Shown: piece after piece, positions 1 through 7,685 of the stretch | Position numbering within the stretch: position 1 is the stretch's first letter | Layout of the letters: every line of letters starts with the position of its first letter | Assembly (NCBI RefSeq): GCF_022406875.1 | Contig: NZ_CP023018.1 | Location: 97,575 to 161,574 of the forward strand | From: Ectothiorhodosinus mongolicus | GTDB lineage: Bacteria > Pseudomonadota > Gammaproteobacteria > Ectothiorhodospirales > Ectothiorhodospiraceae | Direction: 5' to 3' | DNA length: 64,000 bases | The notes under the pieces: generated by a model | Told to the model about the DNA's origin: nothing | Database searches by the model: none | What the model saw: the letters and a program-made list of their open reading frames with translations, nothing else | Translations under genes and position numbers: made by a program

Positions 1-1
1 C

Positions 2-1843
2 ATCCCGGTTTTCCATGACGATCAACATGGTACGGCGATTGTGGTGGCAGCGGCCGTACTTAATGCTTTATTCCTGACCGGCAAAGACTTGGGCCATATC
101 AAATTAGTGACCTCTGGTGCCGGTGCCGCTGCCCTCGCCTGTTTAAACCTATTGGTTCAACTCGGTTTAAAACGCGAGAACATCTGGGTGACCGATATTC
201 ATGGCGTGCTCTACAAAGGGCGACCTGAGGACATGGATTCCATTAAGCAGGTTTACGCACAAGATACGGTCGCTCGCACGCTTGGCGAAGTGATCGAGGG
301 TGCCGATATTTTTCTCGGCTTATCGGCAGGTAACGTGCTCAAGCCAGATATGGTGGCGAAAATGGGTAAGCGGCCGCTCATTATGGCGCTGGCCAACCCC
401 GATCCAGAGATCCTGCCAGAGGAGGTTGAGGCTGTACGTACCGACGCCATTATGGCCACAGGGCGCTCGGATTACCCCAATCAGGTGAATAATGTGCTGT
501 GCTTTCCGTTTATTTTCCGCGGCGCCTTGGATGTTGGTGCGCGTAGCATTACTGATGAAATGAAGGTTGCTGCAGTCAAGGCTTTGGCCGAGCTCGCCCG
601 CGCAGAACCGTCGGAATTAGTGGCTAAAGCCTATGGAGAAGATGTCCCAGGTTTTGGTGCCAACTACCTGATTCCAAAGCCTTTCGATCCGAGATTGATC
701 GTGAAAATTGCGCCGGTTGTGGCCGAGGCCGCGATGGCCTCCGGCGTCGCCACTGCGCCGCTTGAAGATATCGCTAACTATCGCGATCAGCTCAATAGTT
801 TTGTGTATCAGACGGGTTTTGTGATGAAACCCGTGTTCGCGGCCGCCAAGGCTTCGCCGCGCCGGGTGGTTTATCCGGAGGGTGAAGATGAGCGGGTCTT
901 GCGGGCCATCCAGACCGTCATTGAAGAAGGTATCGCCTACCCAATCATCATCGGCCGCCCCGATGTCATCGAGGCACGCATCAAGCGCATTGGGCTACAA
1001 ATTCGGCCGGGTGAGGATTTCGAGATCGTCAATCAGGACTCAGATCCGCGCTATCGCGAAGTCTGGAACGAATACCACGATCTCATGGGCCGTCGCGGTA
1101 TCACGCCCGAGGTCGCGAAATACCGCCTGCGCAGTAATACCACGCTGATCGGCGCCATGCTTTTAAGACGCAACGAGGCTGACGCGATGATCTGCGGCAT
1201 GATCGGGCAGCACGCTTATCACCTCAAGCATATTAATGACGCTATCGGCTTGGCCACGGGCGTGCGCCATTACGCCACCATGAATGTGTTGATGCTACCG
1301 CAGCGCACCTTGTTTCTCACCGACACCTATGTCAATGAGAACCCCGATGCGCGCACCATTGCCGAGATCACCCTGATGGCAGCCGAGGAAGTGCGTAATT
1401 TTGGTTTAACACCCAAGGTCGCCCTGCTCTCGCATTCCAATTTTGGCAGCGTCGATTCGGAAAGCGCCCGCAAAATGAGTCAGGCCTGCTCTATCCTCGA
1501 ACGTCTGGATCCCGAACTTGAGGTGGATGGTGAGATGCATGCGGACACCGCACTCAAACAGGAAATCCGCGACCGCTTGCTACCCGGTTCTCGGCTCAAA
1601 GGCGAGGCTAATCTGCTGGTTATGCCCAATATCGATGCTGCCAATATCGCCTTGAATCTGCTCAAGGCTACCAGTGGCGAAGGCGTGGGAGTGGGCCCGA
1701 TCTTGCTGGGGGCTGCGCGACCCGTGCACATCATGACCGAGGCATCCTCGGTGCGCCGCGTCGTCAATATGACCGCGCTGGCGGTGGTCGATGCCAATCA
1801 GTATTTGCAGCACCAAAGCCGCTTCGCCATCCCGCAAGGCTAA
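2..1843 (+). CDS. maeB: NADP-dependent malic enzyme with phosphotransacetylase-like domain, 5' part outside the window
   Basis: Oxidative decarboxylation of malate to pyruvate with NADP reduction. The frame is open from nucleotide 2, so the start lies upstream; roughly 150 N-terminal residues with the catalytic Tyr and Lys are missing. The first visible codons carry the malic-enzyme stretch HDDQHGTA with a metal-binding Asp, followed by the Rossmann glycine motif GAGAAA (about residue 40). From about residue 275 the protein becomes phosphotransacetylase-like (YPEGEDERVL). In this family that C-terminal domain is regulatory (acetyl-CoA sensing) rather than an active transferase. About 613 residues are visible of an expected roughly 760. 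The TAA stop is the first part of a perfect 25-bp inverted repeat that probably ends the transcript. Confidence 0.95.
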   Translation: MPVFHDDQHGTAIVVAAAVLNALFLTGKDLGHIKLVTSGAGAAALACLNLLVQLGLKRENIWVTDIHGVLYKGRPEDMDSIKQVYAQDTVARTLGEVIEGADIFLGLSAGNVLKPDMVAKMGKRPLIMALANPDPEILPEEVEAVRTDAIMATGRSDYPNQVNNVLCFPFIFRGALDVGARSITDEMKVAAVKALAELARAEPSELVAKAYGEDVPGFGANYLIPKPFDPRLIVKIAPVVAEAAMASGVATAPLEDIANYRDQLNSFVYQTGFVMKPVFAAAKASPRRVVYPEGEDERVLRAIQTVIEEGIAYPIIIGRPDVIEARIKRIGLQIRPGEDFEIVNQDSDPRYREVWNEYHDLMGRRGITPEVAKYRLRSNTTLIGAMLLRRNEADAMICGMIGQHAYHLKHINDAIGLATGVRHYATMNVLMLPQRTLFLTDTYVNENPDARTIAEITLMAAEEVRNFGLTPKVALLSHSNFGSVDSESARKMSQACSILERLDPELEVDGEMHADTALKQEIRDRLLPGSRLKGEANLLVMPNIDAANIALNLLKATSGEGVGVGPILLGAARPVHIMTEASSVRRVVNMTALAVVDANQYLQHQSRFAIPQG

Positions 1844-1894
1844 TTAATGGGGACAGACCCCTTTTTGGCAAAAAGGGGTCTGTCCCCATTAATT
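1842..1894. repeat. Palindromic repeat A (GGGGACAGACCCC type), probable terminator
   Basis: A perfect 25-bp inverted repeat (1842-1866 against 1870-1894) with a three-base loop GGC. Each arm contains GGGGACAGACCCC or its complement GGGGTCTGTCCCC. It overlaps the maeB stop codon and ends nine bases before the LexA box of imuB. It belongs to the same family as the elements near 4.4, 43.1, 51.2, 52.3, 53.7 and 63.6 kb. A hairpin this strong can stop transcription in either direction, which is inferred rather than shown. Confidence 0.85.
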
Positions 1895-1902
1895 AATTTA
1901 TA

Positions 1903-1918
1903 CTGTATATATGTACAG
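1903..1918. promoter_or_regulatory. LexA box of imuB
   Basis: CTGTATATATGTACAG matches the gammaproteobacterial SOS box CTGT-N8-ACAG exactly, with AT-rich flanks (TATA on both sides). The ATG at 1911-1913, the only plausible start of imuB, lies inside it. A repressor bound here would cover both the promoter and the start codon. Confidence 0.85.
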
Positions 1919-3149
1919 TATACGATCTTCGGCGAACTCGTTATGGCTGGCCTGGCATCACCCTCAGGCATTACCTGAGGGCCTAGCCGAACAGGCTTTG
2001 CACTACAGCGATCACGTGCATGTGCCTGCACAGCCGCAGCTGCTGGCTTTAGAAATCGGTCGTAGCCTGCGCTGTTTTGGTGGCCTTGAGTCGCTCCAAC
2101 AACAGATCACCAACGATCTACACGCCCTTTATGGCGCTATCGACCAAGCCATCGCCCCCTACCCTGCCGCGGCTTTATTGCTGTCGCGCCATCAACCGGG
2201 TAGCTCTATCACTGACGCCGACACTTGGTTGAATGTCCTAAAGCAGCTACCTATCCAGGCATTGGCGCTCGATAAAACCCTGAATCAGGCTCTGCAAGGC
2301 ATTGGCATGCGCCGCGTGGGTGAGCTGCTCAAACTGCCGCGCAGCAGCCTGGCCCGGCGCACTGGTCCAGCACTATTGGCTTTTCTGGATGCGCTCCAAG
2401 GTCATCAGGTCATGGCGCTGAATCGTTTTCACAGTCGCCAGAGTTTTCGCTATGAAACCGAGTTTGCACAAGCCATACACAGCACCAATCGACTGCAACA
2501 GCCGATCACCAAGGGATTGAGTAGCCTGCTGATATGGCTGCGCGGTCGGGGCCTGAGCATCGAATCTTTGCAATTGCAGCTATGTCATGAAAAACAGCCC
2601 AACACCGTCTTAGACATTGGTTTGCTGGAACCCGGTCGAGATATGGCTCAGCTATTGGAGCTGTGCCAACTGCATTTGCAACAGCAACGCTTAATCGCAC
2701 CCGTCACTAGCCTATTGCTGGAGAGTCGCTCATGTCTGCCTTGGTCAGCGGAGCACCGCTCGACACAGAGCTCGGTTGAGCCACTATTAGAGCGCCTGCA
2801 GGCGCGCTTAGGGGAAAAAGCCGTATTCGGCTTACAACTGCATGCCGACCATCGCCCCGAACAGGCCTGGAAGACCGCCTCTTTTGCTGCGCCCAAGGCA
2901 ATGACAGTATCCTGTGCCACGACGACAGCCGCCCGTCGTCCCATTTGGTTGGTGTCTCGCCCCAGCCCCTGCCAAGCGCGCATCTCTATGCCGCCCCATC
3001 TTGAGCGCATTGAAACCGGCTGGTGGGATATGCGCGATGTACGGCGCGATTATTGCGATGCCACCAACGCTCAAGGACAGCGTCTGTGGGTTTATCAAGA
3101 TTTGCGCGCCAAACATCAAGGCTGGCAGGTTCAAGGATTATTTGCCTGA
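1911..3149 (+). CDS. imuB: ImuB-like Y-family polymerase homologue, N-terminally shortened
   Basis: ImuB is the catalytically inactive Y-family protein that links the error-prone polymerase DnaE2/ImuC to the clamp in SOS mutagenesis. Family marks are LALEIGRSLRCFGG (residues 45-58), a helix-hairpin-helix-like segment (ALQGIGMRRVGELLKLP), little-finger sequence, and the C-terminal GWWDMRDVRRDYC, LWVYQD and GLFA. The protein has 412 residues against roughly 470-500 for the family. The CFGG motif normally falls near residue 100-115, so about 60 residues of the first palm and finger segment are missing after LWLAWHHPQ. A stop codon lies 21 nt upstream in frame and no other ATG, GTG or TTG precedes LWLAW, so the start is the ATG inside the LexA box, with no ribosome binding site. 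Could be leaderless, or damaged at the 5' end. Confidence 0.85.
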   Translation: MYSIRSSANSLWLAWHHPQALPEGLAEQALHYSDHVHVPAQPQLLALEIGRSLRCFGGLESLQQQITNDLHALYGAIDQAIAPYPAAALLLSRHQPGSSITDADTWLNVLKQLPIQALALDKTLNQALQGIGMRRVGELLKLPRSSLARRTGPALLAFLDALQGHQVMALNRFHSRQSFRYETEFAQAIHSTNRLQQPITKGLSSLLIWLRGRGLSIESLQLQLCHEKQPNTVLDIGLLEPGRDMAQLLELCQLHLQQQRLIAPVTSLLLESRSCLPWSAEHRSTQSSVEPLLERLQARLGEKAVFGLQLHADHRPEQAWKTASFAAPKAMTVSCATTTAARRPIWLVSRPSPCQARISMPPHLERIETGWWDMRDVRRDYCDATNAQGQRLWVYQDLRAKHQGWQVQGLFA

Positions 3150-3171
3150 GCCAACAATCACTGGCAGGAGT

Positions 3172-3831
3172 TCAATCGCCGTTTTGATGCGGCACCAAAC
3201 GCCGGCGGCCGCCATCGCCAGGAAAGGGATATTCCATATTACGCGCTGCTGCCCGCGCCACGTCTTGACCATGAAAGCGCAGCACCAAATGCAGCGCCAT
3301 ATCAATGCCCGCTGAGATACCCGCTGAGGTGATCACCGAACCGGCATCAACGACAAACTCATCCTCCACCACCATCACTTCAGGAAATGCCTCGCGCATC
3401 CAAGGCAAGGAACGCCAATGCGTGGTGGCGCGTAAACCATCGAGCAGACCCGCCTGCCCCATCAGCATCGAGCCAGTACAAACACCCGCCAATAAAGGAA
3501 TCCCGGCCCCGATCTGACGCAACCAATCGATCAGCACCGGATTATGGATCTCGGTGCGCGTGCCCTTACCCCCTGGCACCACCAATACATCAAAAAAGGG
3601 ACAATCCGCGAAATCATGATCCGGCAGCACCCGCATGCCACCGGTTGTGGTCACCGGATCCTTGCTCTGTGCAATCAAGCGGATTTCAAAGGGTGACTCG
3701 GTTTCTGTGCGCTGCGCCTCATCCAAACGTGTGGTAGCGAACACTTCGAAAGGGCCGGTGAAGTCCAAGACCTCTACCTGCGGGAAAATCAGAATCCCCA
3801 CCAAAGTACGATTTGCTTCAGATGTGTTCAT
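3172..3831 (-). CDS. DJ-1/PfpI family protein, isonitrile-hydratase-like
   Basis: A 219-residue single-domain class I glutamine-amidotransferase-fold protein. It shows the conserved Glu20 (FPQVEVLDF), the nucleophile elbow with Cys118 (AGVCTGSM) and the family stretch DVLVVPGGKGTRTE. Sequence context resembles isonitrile hydratase and the sensor half of GATase-type AraC regulators, but no helix-turn-helix follows, so enzymatic substrate cannot be assigned. The start at 3831 is preceded by AAGGAG at good spacing; an in-frame extension to 3912 has no such site. It converges on imuB (22-nt gap) and diverges from the phasin gene, so it separates imuB from dnaE2 on the opposite strand. Confidence 0.8.
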   Translation of the reverse strand: MNTSEANRTLVGILIFPQVEVLDFTGPFEVFATTRLDEAQRTETESPFEIRLIAQSKDPVTTTGGMRVLPDHDFADCPFFDVLVVPGGKGTRTEIHNPVLIDWLRQIGAGIPLLAGVCTGSMLMGQAGLLDGLRATTHWRSLPWMREAFPEVMVVEDEFVVDAGSVITSAGISAGIDMALHLVLRFHGQDVARAAARNMEYPFPGDGGRRRLVPHQNGD

Positions 3832-3897
3832 AGGCACGGTCTCCTTGGTGTTGAGACAGTACAACATTCCTGCACTTTTTGTCTGGTCGAAAAAAAA

Positions 3898-3939
3898 TGT
3901 TGCAATGCACAAAAAGATATTTTATGCTGCATCGCAACA
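3898..3939. promoter_or_regulatory. Phasin promoter with an overlapping inverted repeat
   Basis: A -35-like TTGCAA (3900-3905) and a -10-like TATGCT (3923-3928) are 17 nt apart. They are covered by an inverted repeat, TGTTGCAATGCA (3898-3909) against TGCATCGCAACA (3928-3939), matching at 11 of 12 positions. TGC-rich dyads at phasin promoters are typical targets of the polyhydroxyalkanoate-responsive repressor PhaR, so this is a candidate PhaR operator (inference). The rest of the 167-nt gap between the two divergent genes shows nothing else clear. Confidence 0.5.
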
Positions 3940-3998
3940 AGGTCAGAAAAGCTTCTACCTTGGAATCTTTTTAAACCCTCGAAATCAGGAGATAGACC

Positions 3999-4376
3999 AT
4001 GTACACCGAAATGTTCAACAGCATGCAGGATCAGATGGAAAAATTGGCCGCCCCCGTGCGTAAGTTCAACAACGCCACGATCGACCACATGTCCAAACTG
4101 GTTGACTACAACTTGACCACCATGCGCAACTACTCTGAAGTCGCCATTGAGCAGATGCGTGCTATGCAGACTGTTAGCGATCCTAAGAGCTTGCAGGCCT
4201 ACATCAATGCCCAGGGCGAAGCTGCCAAGAACCTGAGCGAAAAAGTAGCCAAGGATGCCAACGAGTTGGTCGAACTGCAGCGCGGTTTCGCTGAGCAGGT
4301 TCAGAAGCTGAGCGAAGAAGGCCTGGCCACTGTGACCAAGCTGGAAACCCCAGTTGCTGTTAAGAAAAGCGCCTAA
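3999..4376 (+). CDS. phaP: Phasin family protein (PHA granule-associated)
   Basis: A 125-residue, almost entirely helical protein. It begins MYTEMFNSMQDQMEKL, has heptad-like amphipathic stretches (ATIDHMSKLVDYNLTTM, LQRGFAEQVQKLSEEG) and ends in a Lys/Ala-rich tail, the pattern of the phasin_2 family. Phasins coat polyhydroxyalkanoate granules and limit their size. CAGGAGA lies just before the ATG. The upstream promoter overlaps an inverted repeat that could be a PhaR site. No PHA synthase gene is in the window. Highly regular codons suggest good expression. A phasin-like protein with another role cannot be excluded. Confidence 0.85.
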   Translation: MYTEMFNSMQDQMEKLAAPVRKFNNATIDHMSKLVDYNLTTMRNYSEVAIEQMRAMQTVSDPKSLQAYINAQGEAAKNLSEKVAKDANELVELQRGFAEQVQKLSEEGLATVTKLETPVAVKKSA

Positions 4377-4401
4377 GTCCTAACTTAGCGTTGCTTTGAA
4401 T

Positions 4402-4490
4402 GGGGTCTGACCCCTGCCAGGTTCACTGGTAGGAGTCAGACCCCTTCTTTATTTGGGGTACGACCCCAATTGGGGTCTGACCCCATTTTT
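4402..4490. repeat. Palindromic repeat cluster B (four units)
   Basis: Units are GGGGTCTGACCCC (4402-4414), GGAGTCAGACCCC (4432-4444), GGGGTACGACCCC (4455-4467) and GGGGTCTGACCCC (4472-4484). The first two form a 19-bp stem with two wobble mismatches around the loop GTTCA. The last two form a second hairpin followed by a T-tract (4486-4491). Both sub-types of the family core (TCTGA and TACGA) occur side by side here. The cluster lies between the phasin stop and the dnaE2 LexA box and probably terminates the phasin transcript. Confidence 0.8.
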
Positions 4491-4498
4491 TGCTTATA

Positions 4499-4514
4499 CT
4501 GTTGATATATACAG
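4499..4514. promoter_or_regulatory. LexA box of dnaE2
   Basis: CTGTTGATATATACAG fits CTGT-N8-ACAG exactly and is flanked by TATA and TATA, like the imuB box. It lies 14 nt after the last palindrome unit and 17 nt before the dnaE2 ATG. AAGGAGAG (starting at 4518) follows as ribosome binding site. SOS control of an error-prone polymerase is well established for this gene family. Confidence 0.85.
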
Positions 4515-4531
4515 TATAAGGAGAGATTGGC

Positions 4532-7500
4532 ATGCTGCCCGCTTACGCCGAGCTGCAATGCGTCACCAACTTCACGTTTCTCAGAGGCGCTTCGCATCCT
4601 GAAGAGTTGGTGCAGCGAGCCGCTGAGTTGGGCTACGCTGCTTTGGCCATCACCGATGTGTGTTCGGTGGCCGCCGTGGTACGCGCCCACCAAGCCGCCA
4701 AAGAATACGGCCTGAAGCTGCTTATCGGCACACAAATCCAACTGACAGATCTACCCGGTGGCCAGCTGATGCTGCTGGCACGCAATACAAGCGGTTACAG
4801 CCATTTGTGCCAATTGATCAGTATCGGCCGCAGCCAAGCCGAAAAAGGCCAGTATTGCCTCAGCCTGGATAACCTCCCCAAAGATACCGATGATCTCATC
4901 GCGATTTGGGCCGTCGACTCCCAGACCCTGAATACACATACACCAAACCTACTCAAACCACTGCAAGAAAAATTCCCAAAGCGCCTTTGGCTGGGCGGCG
5001 GATTGTTTTGCAGCGCCACCGATGGCCAACTCATCCAGGATTTAGAAAATCTATCCGCCCACAGCGGCCTGCCAATTACCGCCGTAGGCGATGTCCACAT
5101 GCATGTACGCGCCCGCCGCGCGCTGCAGGATGTACTCACCGCCATTCGCCTCGGCACCACCGTCGCCCAAGCCGGTCACGCCCTATTCCCCAACGGCGAA
5201 CGCCATCTGCGCCCGCTTGAAGTATTAGCCCAGCACTATCCATCCCACTGGCTGGCTAATAGCCTTTCCGTGGCCGATGCCTGCCAATTCAGCCTAGACA
5301 GCCTGTGTTATCACTATCCACTGGATGATGTGCCCGAACACGAAGACGAAAACACCACCCTCAAACGCTTAGTCGACCAAGGCGCCCAAGCGTACTGGCC
5401 CGATGGTCTGCCCGATAAGGTCAGCCAGCTACTCGCCCATGAACTGAGCGTCATCGCCGAACTCGGCTATGCCCCCTACTTTCTCACCGTCTATGACATC
5501 GTGCGCTTTGCCCGTGAGCGCGGCATTTTGTGTCAGGGCCGAGGCTCTGCAGCAAACTCCGCCGTGTGTTACTGCCTGGGGATTACTGCGGTAGACCCCG
5601 CCAAATCCGATATGCTGTTCGAGCGTTTCATCTCCAAGGAACGCAATGAGCCGCCCGATATTGATGTGGATTTTGAGCATGAGCGGCGTGAAGAGGTGAT
5701 CCAGTACATCTATAACCGCTATGGGCGAGACCGCGCAGCTCTGGCGGCCACAGTCATCACCTACCGTCGCCGCAGTGCCATTCGCGATGTCGGCAAAGCC
5801 TTAGGCCTTGCCCTCGATCGCCTGGATGCCTTGGCCAGCAATATGGCCCGCTGGGATGCGGGCTTGGCTGAGGAGCGCCTGCGTGAAGTCGGTCTGGACC
5901 CACAAGACCCTAGCATTGTGCGGCTCATGCAATTGGTCAAAGACATTTACGGCTTCCCACGCCACCTCTCGCAGCATGTGGGTGGTTTTGTCATCTCCCG
6001 CGAACCGCTACATACCCTAGTGCCTTTAGAAAATGCGGCCATGCCCGGGCGTACCATTATTCAATGGGACAAAGACGATCTAGACGCGCTGGGCCTATTG
6101 AAAATCGACGTCCTGGCACTGGGCATGCTCACCGCCATTCGTCGCAGCTTCGGCCTCATCGCCGAGCACACCGGCCAACAGTTAAGCCTAGACAGCATCC
6201 CCAGCGAAGACCCACAGGTCTATCAAATGATCAGTGCCGCCGATACCGTCGGCGTCTTTCAAATCGAATCACGCGCGCAAATGAGCATGTTGCCGCGCCT
6301 CAAACCGCGCACCTTTTACGATCTGGTGATCCAAGTGGCCATCGTGCGCCCGGGGCCCATTCAAGGCGATATGGTGCATCCCTACCTGCGCCGCAGCCAG
6401 GGTCTAGAACCGGTGCAATACCCACATGCTGATGTTGAGGCTGTACTCAAACGCACCCTAGGCGTGCCGCTGTTCCAAGAACAGGTCATTAAACTGGCCG
6501 TAGTGGCCGCCGGCTTTAGCGCCGGTGAGGCCGATGGTCTGCGGCGCGCTATCGCGGCTTGGCGGCGCAAAGGGCAATTACACGTCTTTCGTGAGCGCCT
6601 ACTGCAAGGCATGACCGCCCGAGGCTACCCGCAAGCCTATGCCGAGCAGATTTACCATCAGATTTTAGGCTTTGGTGAATATGGCTTCCCCGAATCCCAT
6701 GCCGCCAGTTTTGCTTTGCTGGCCTATATCTCCGCTTGGTTGAAACACCATCATCCCGCCGCTTTTGCCGCCGCCTTGATTAATAGCCAACCCATGGGGT
6801 TTTATGCACCCGCACAGTTGATTCAAGACGTCCGCCGTCATGGCGTGGAAGTCCTACCGGTAGATGTGTGTCATAGCCAATGGCATTGCACCCTAGAAGG
6901 CCCCACCGCAAAACCGAGTCTGCGTTTGGGTTTATGTCTGATTCAGCACCTGGGACAAGGCGCCGCACAGCGCTTACTAGAAGCACGCCAGCAACAAACT
7001 TTTAGCCATTGTGAGGATCTGATCCGTCGCAGCAAACTCGACCGCCGGCAAGTAGAAGCCTTAGCCGCTGCCGATGCCTTGCAATCCCTCAGCGGGCATC
7101 GCCATGCCGCGCGCTGGGATGCACTGGCCACCGAAGCGCCCCTGCCCCTGCTGGATGGGATACCCATTGAGGAACCCAAAGCTGCCTTACGCGCCCCCAA
7201 TGAAGCCGAGAATCTATTAGCCGACTACGCCAGCTTAGGCTTAACCTTGGGACGCCACCCACTGGCTTTGATTCGTGAACAACAACCGCAATGCCCGACC
7301 CAAACTGCGCGCCAACTGGCGAATTTGGGCAATCGTCGCCGCGTGCGCTATGCCGGCTTAGTCACCACCCGTCAGCATCCGGCTTCGGCCAAAGGCACGG
7401 TTTTTCTCACTCTAGAAGATGAGACTGGACCGGTGAATGTTATTGTTTGGGCGCATTTGGTCGAGCGCTTTCGCCTGCCGCTATTACAATCCCAGCTGCT

Positions 7501-7618
7501 GGAGGTGCAAGGTGAGCTGCAACAGCAAGATGGCGTCATGCATCTCATCGCCCAACGACTGGATAATCGCAATGCCTGGTTGGGCGCTCTACACACCCGC
7601 TCACGGGATTTTTGTTAA
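4532..7618 (+). CDS. dnaE2: Error-prone DNA polymerase III alpha subunit DnaE2 (ImuC)
   Basis: The translesion polymerase of the ImuB-DnaE2 mutasome, 1028 residues, which is the usual length. Order: PHP domain from residue 3 (YAELQCVTNFTFLRGASHP), C-family polymerase core with GRGSAANSAVCYCLG and the catalytic acidic cluster PDIDVDFEHERRE (Asp376, Asp378, Asp380), helix-hairpin-helix region (FPESHAASFALLAYISAWLKHHHPAAF), and an OB-fold domain from about residue 938. All active-site residues seen are intact, so unlike its partner ImuB this gene looks undamaged. It has its own LexA box and a good ribosome binding site, and stands about 1.4 kb from imuB instead of following it directly. Confidence 0.95.
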   Translation: MLPAYAELQCVTNFTFLRGASHPEELVQRAAELGYAALAITDVCSVAAVVRAHQAAKEYGLKLLIGTQIQLTDLPGGQLMLLARNTSGYSHLCQLISIGRSQAEKGQYCLSLDNLPKDTDDLIAIWAVDSQTLNTHTPNLLKPLQEKFPKRLWLGGGLFCSATDGQLIQDLENLSAHSGLPITAVGDVHMHVRARRALQDVLTAIRLGTTVAQAGHALFPNGERHLRPLEVLAQHYPSHWLANSLSVADACQFSLDSLCYHYPLDDVPEHEDENTTLKRLVDQGAQAYWPDGLPDKVSQLLAHELSVIAELGYAPYFLTVYDIVRFARERGILCQGRGSAANSAVCYCLGITAVDPAKSDMLFERFISKERNEPPDIDVDFEHERREEVIQYIYNRYGRDRAALAATVITYRRRSAIRDVGKALGLALDRLDALASNMARWDAGLAEERLREVGLDPQDPSIVRLMQLVKDIYGFPRHLSQHVGGFVISREPLHTLVPLENAAMPGRTIIQWDKDDLDALGLLKIDVLALGMLTAIRRSFGLIAEHTGQQLSLDSIPSEDPQVYQMISAADTVGVFQIESRAQMSMLPRLKPRTFYDLVIQVAIVRPGPIQGDMVHPYLRRSQGLEPVQYPHADVEAVLKRTLGVPLFQEQVIKLAVVAAGFSAGEADGLRRAIAAWRRKGQLHVFRERLLQGMTARGYPQAYAEQIYHQILGFGEYGFPESHAASFALLAYISAWLKHHHPAAFAAALINSQPMGFYAPAQLIQDVRRHGVEVLPVDVCHSQWHCTLEGPTAKPSLRLGLCLIQHLGQGAAQRLLEARQQQTFSHCEDLIRRSKLDRRQVEALAAADALQSLSGHRHAARWDALATEAPLPLLDGIPIEEPKAALRAPNEAENLLADYASLGLTLGRHPLALIREQQPQCPTQTARQLANLGNRRRVRYAGLVTTRQHPASAKGTVFLTLEDETGPVNVIVWAHLVERFRLPLLQSQLLEVQGELQQQDGVMHLIAQRLDNRNAWLGALHTRSRDFC

Positions 7619-7685
7619 ATCCGGTTTGACAATAACCCCTCAAACTGGTCAGATTCAGATAGGCACCCCACAAAGAGTCCGGCAC

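Noticed and set aside
2880-2990. Possible frameshift in imuB, because SCATTTAARRPIWLV looks low-complexity
   Set aside because: The sequence returns to family pattern on both sides in the same frame (PIWLV, then ERIETGWWD, DVRRDYC), so this is just the variable linker of ImuB.
4402-4484. Repeated GGGGT units as a possible CRISPR array
   Set aside because: Units are 13-base palindromes with irregular gaps of 3-40 bases, alternate orientation, and there are no spacers of constant length or cas genes.
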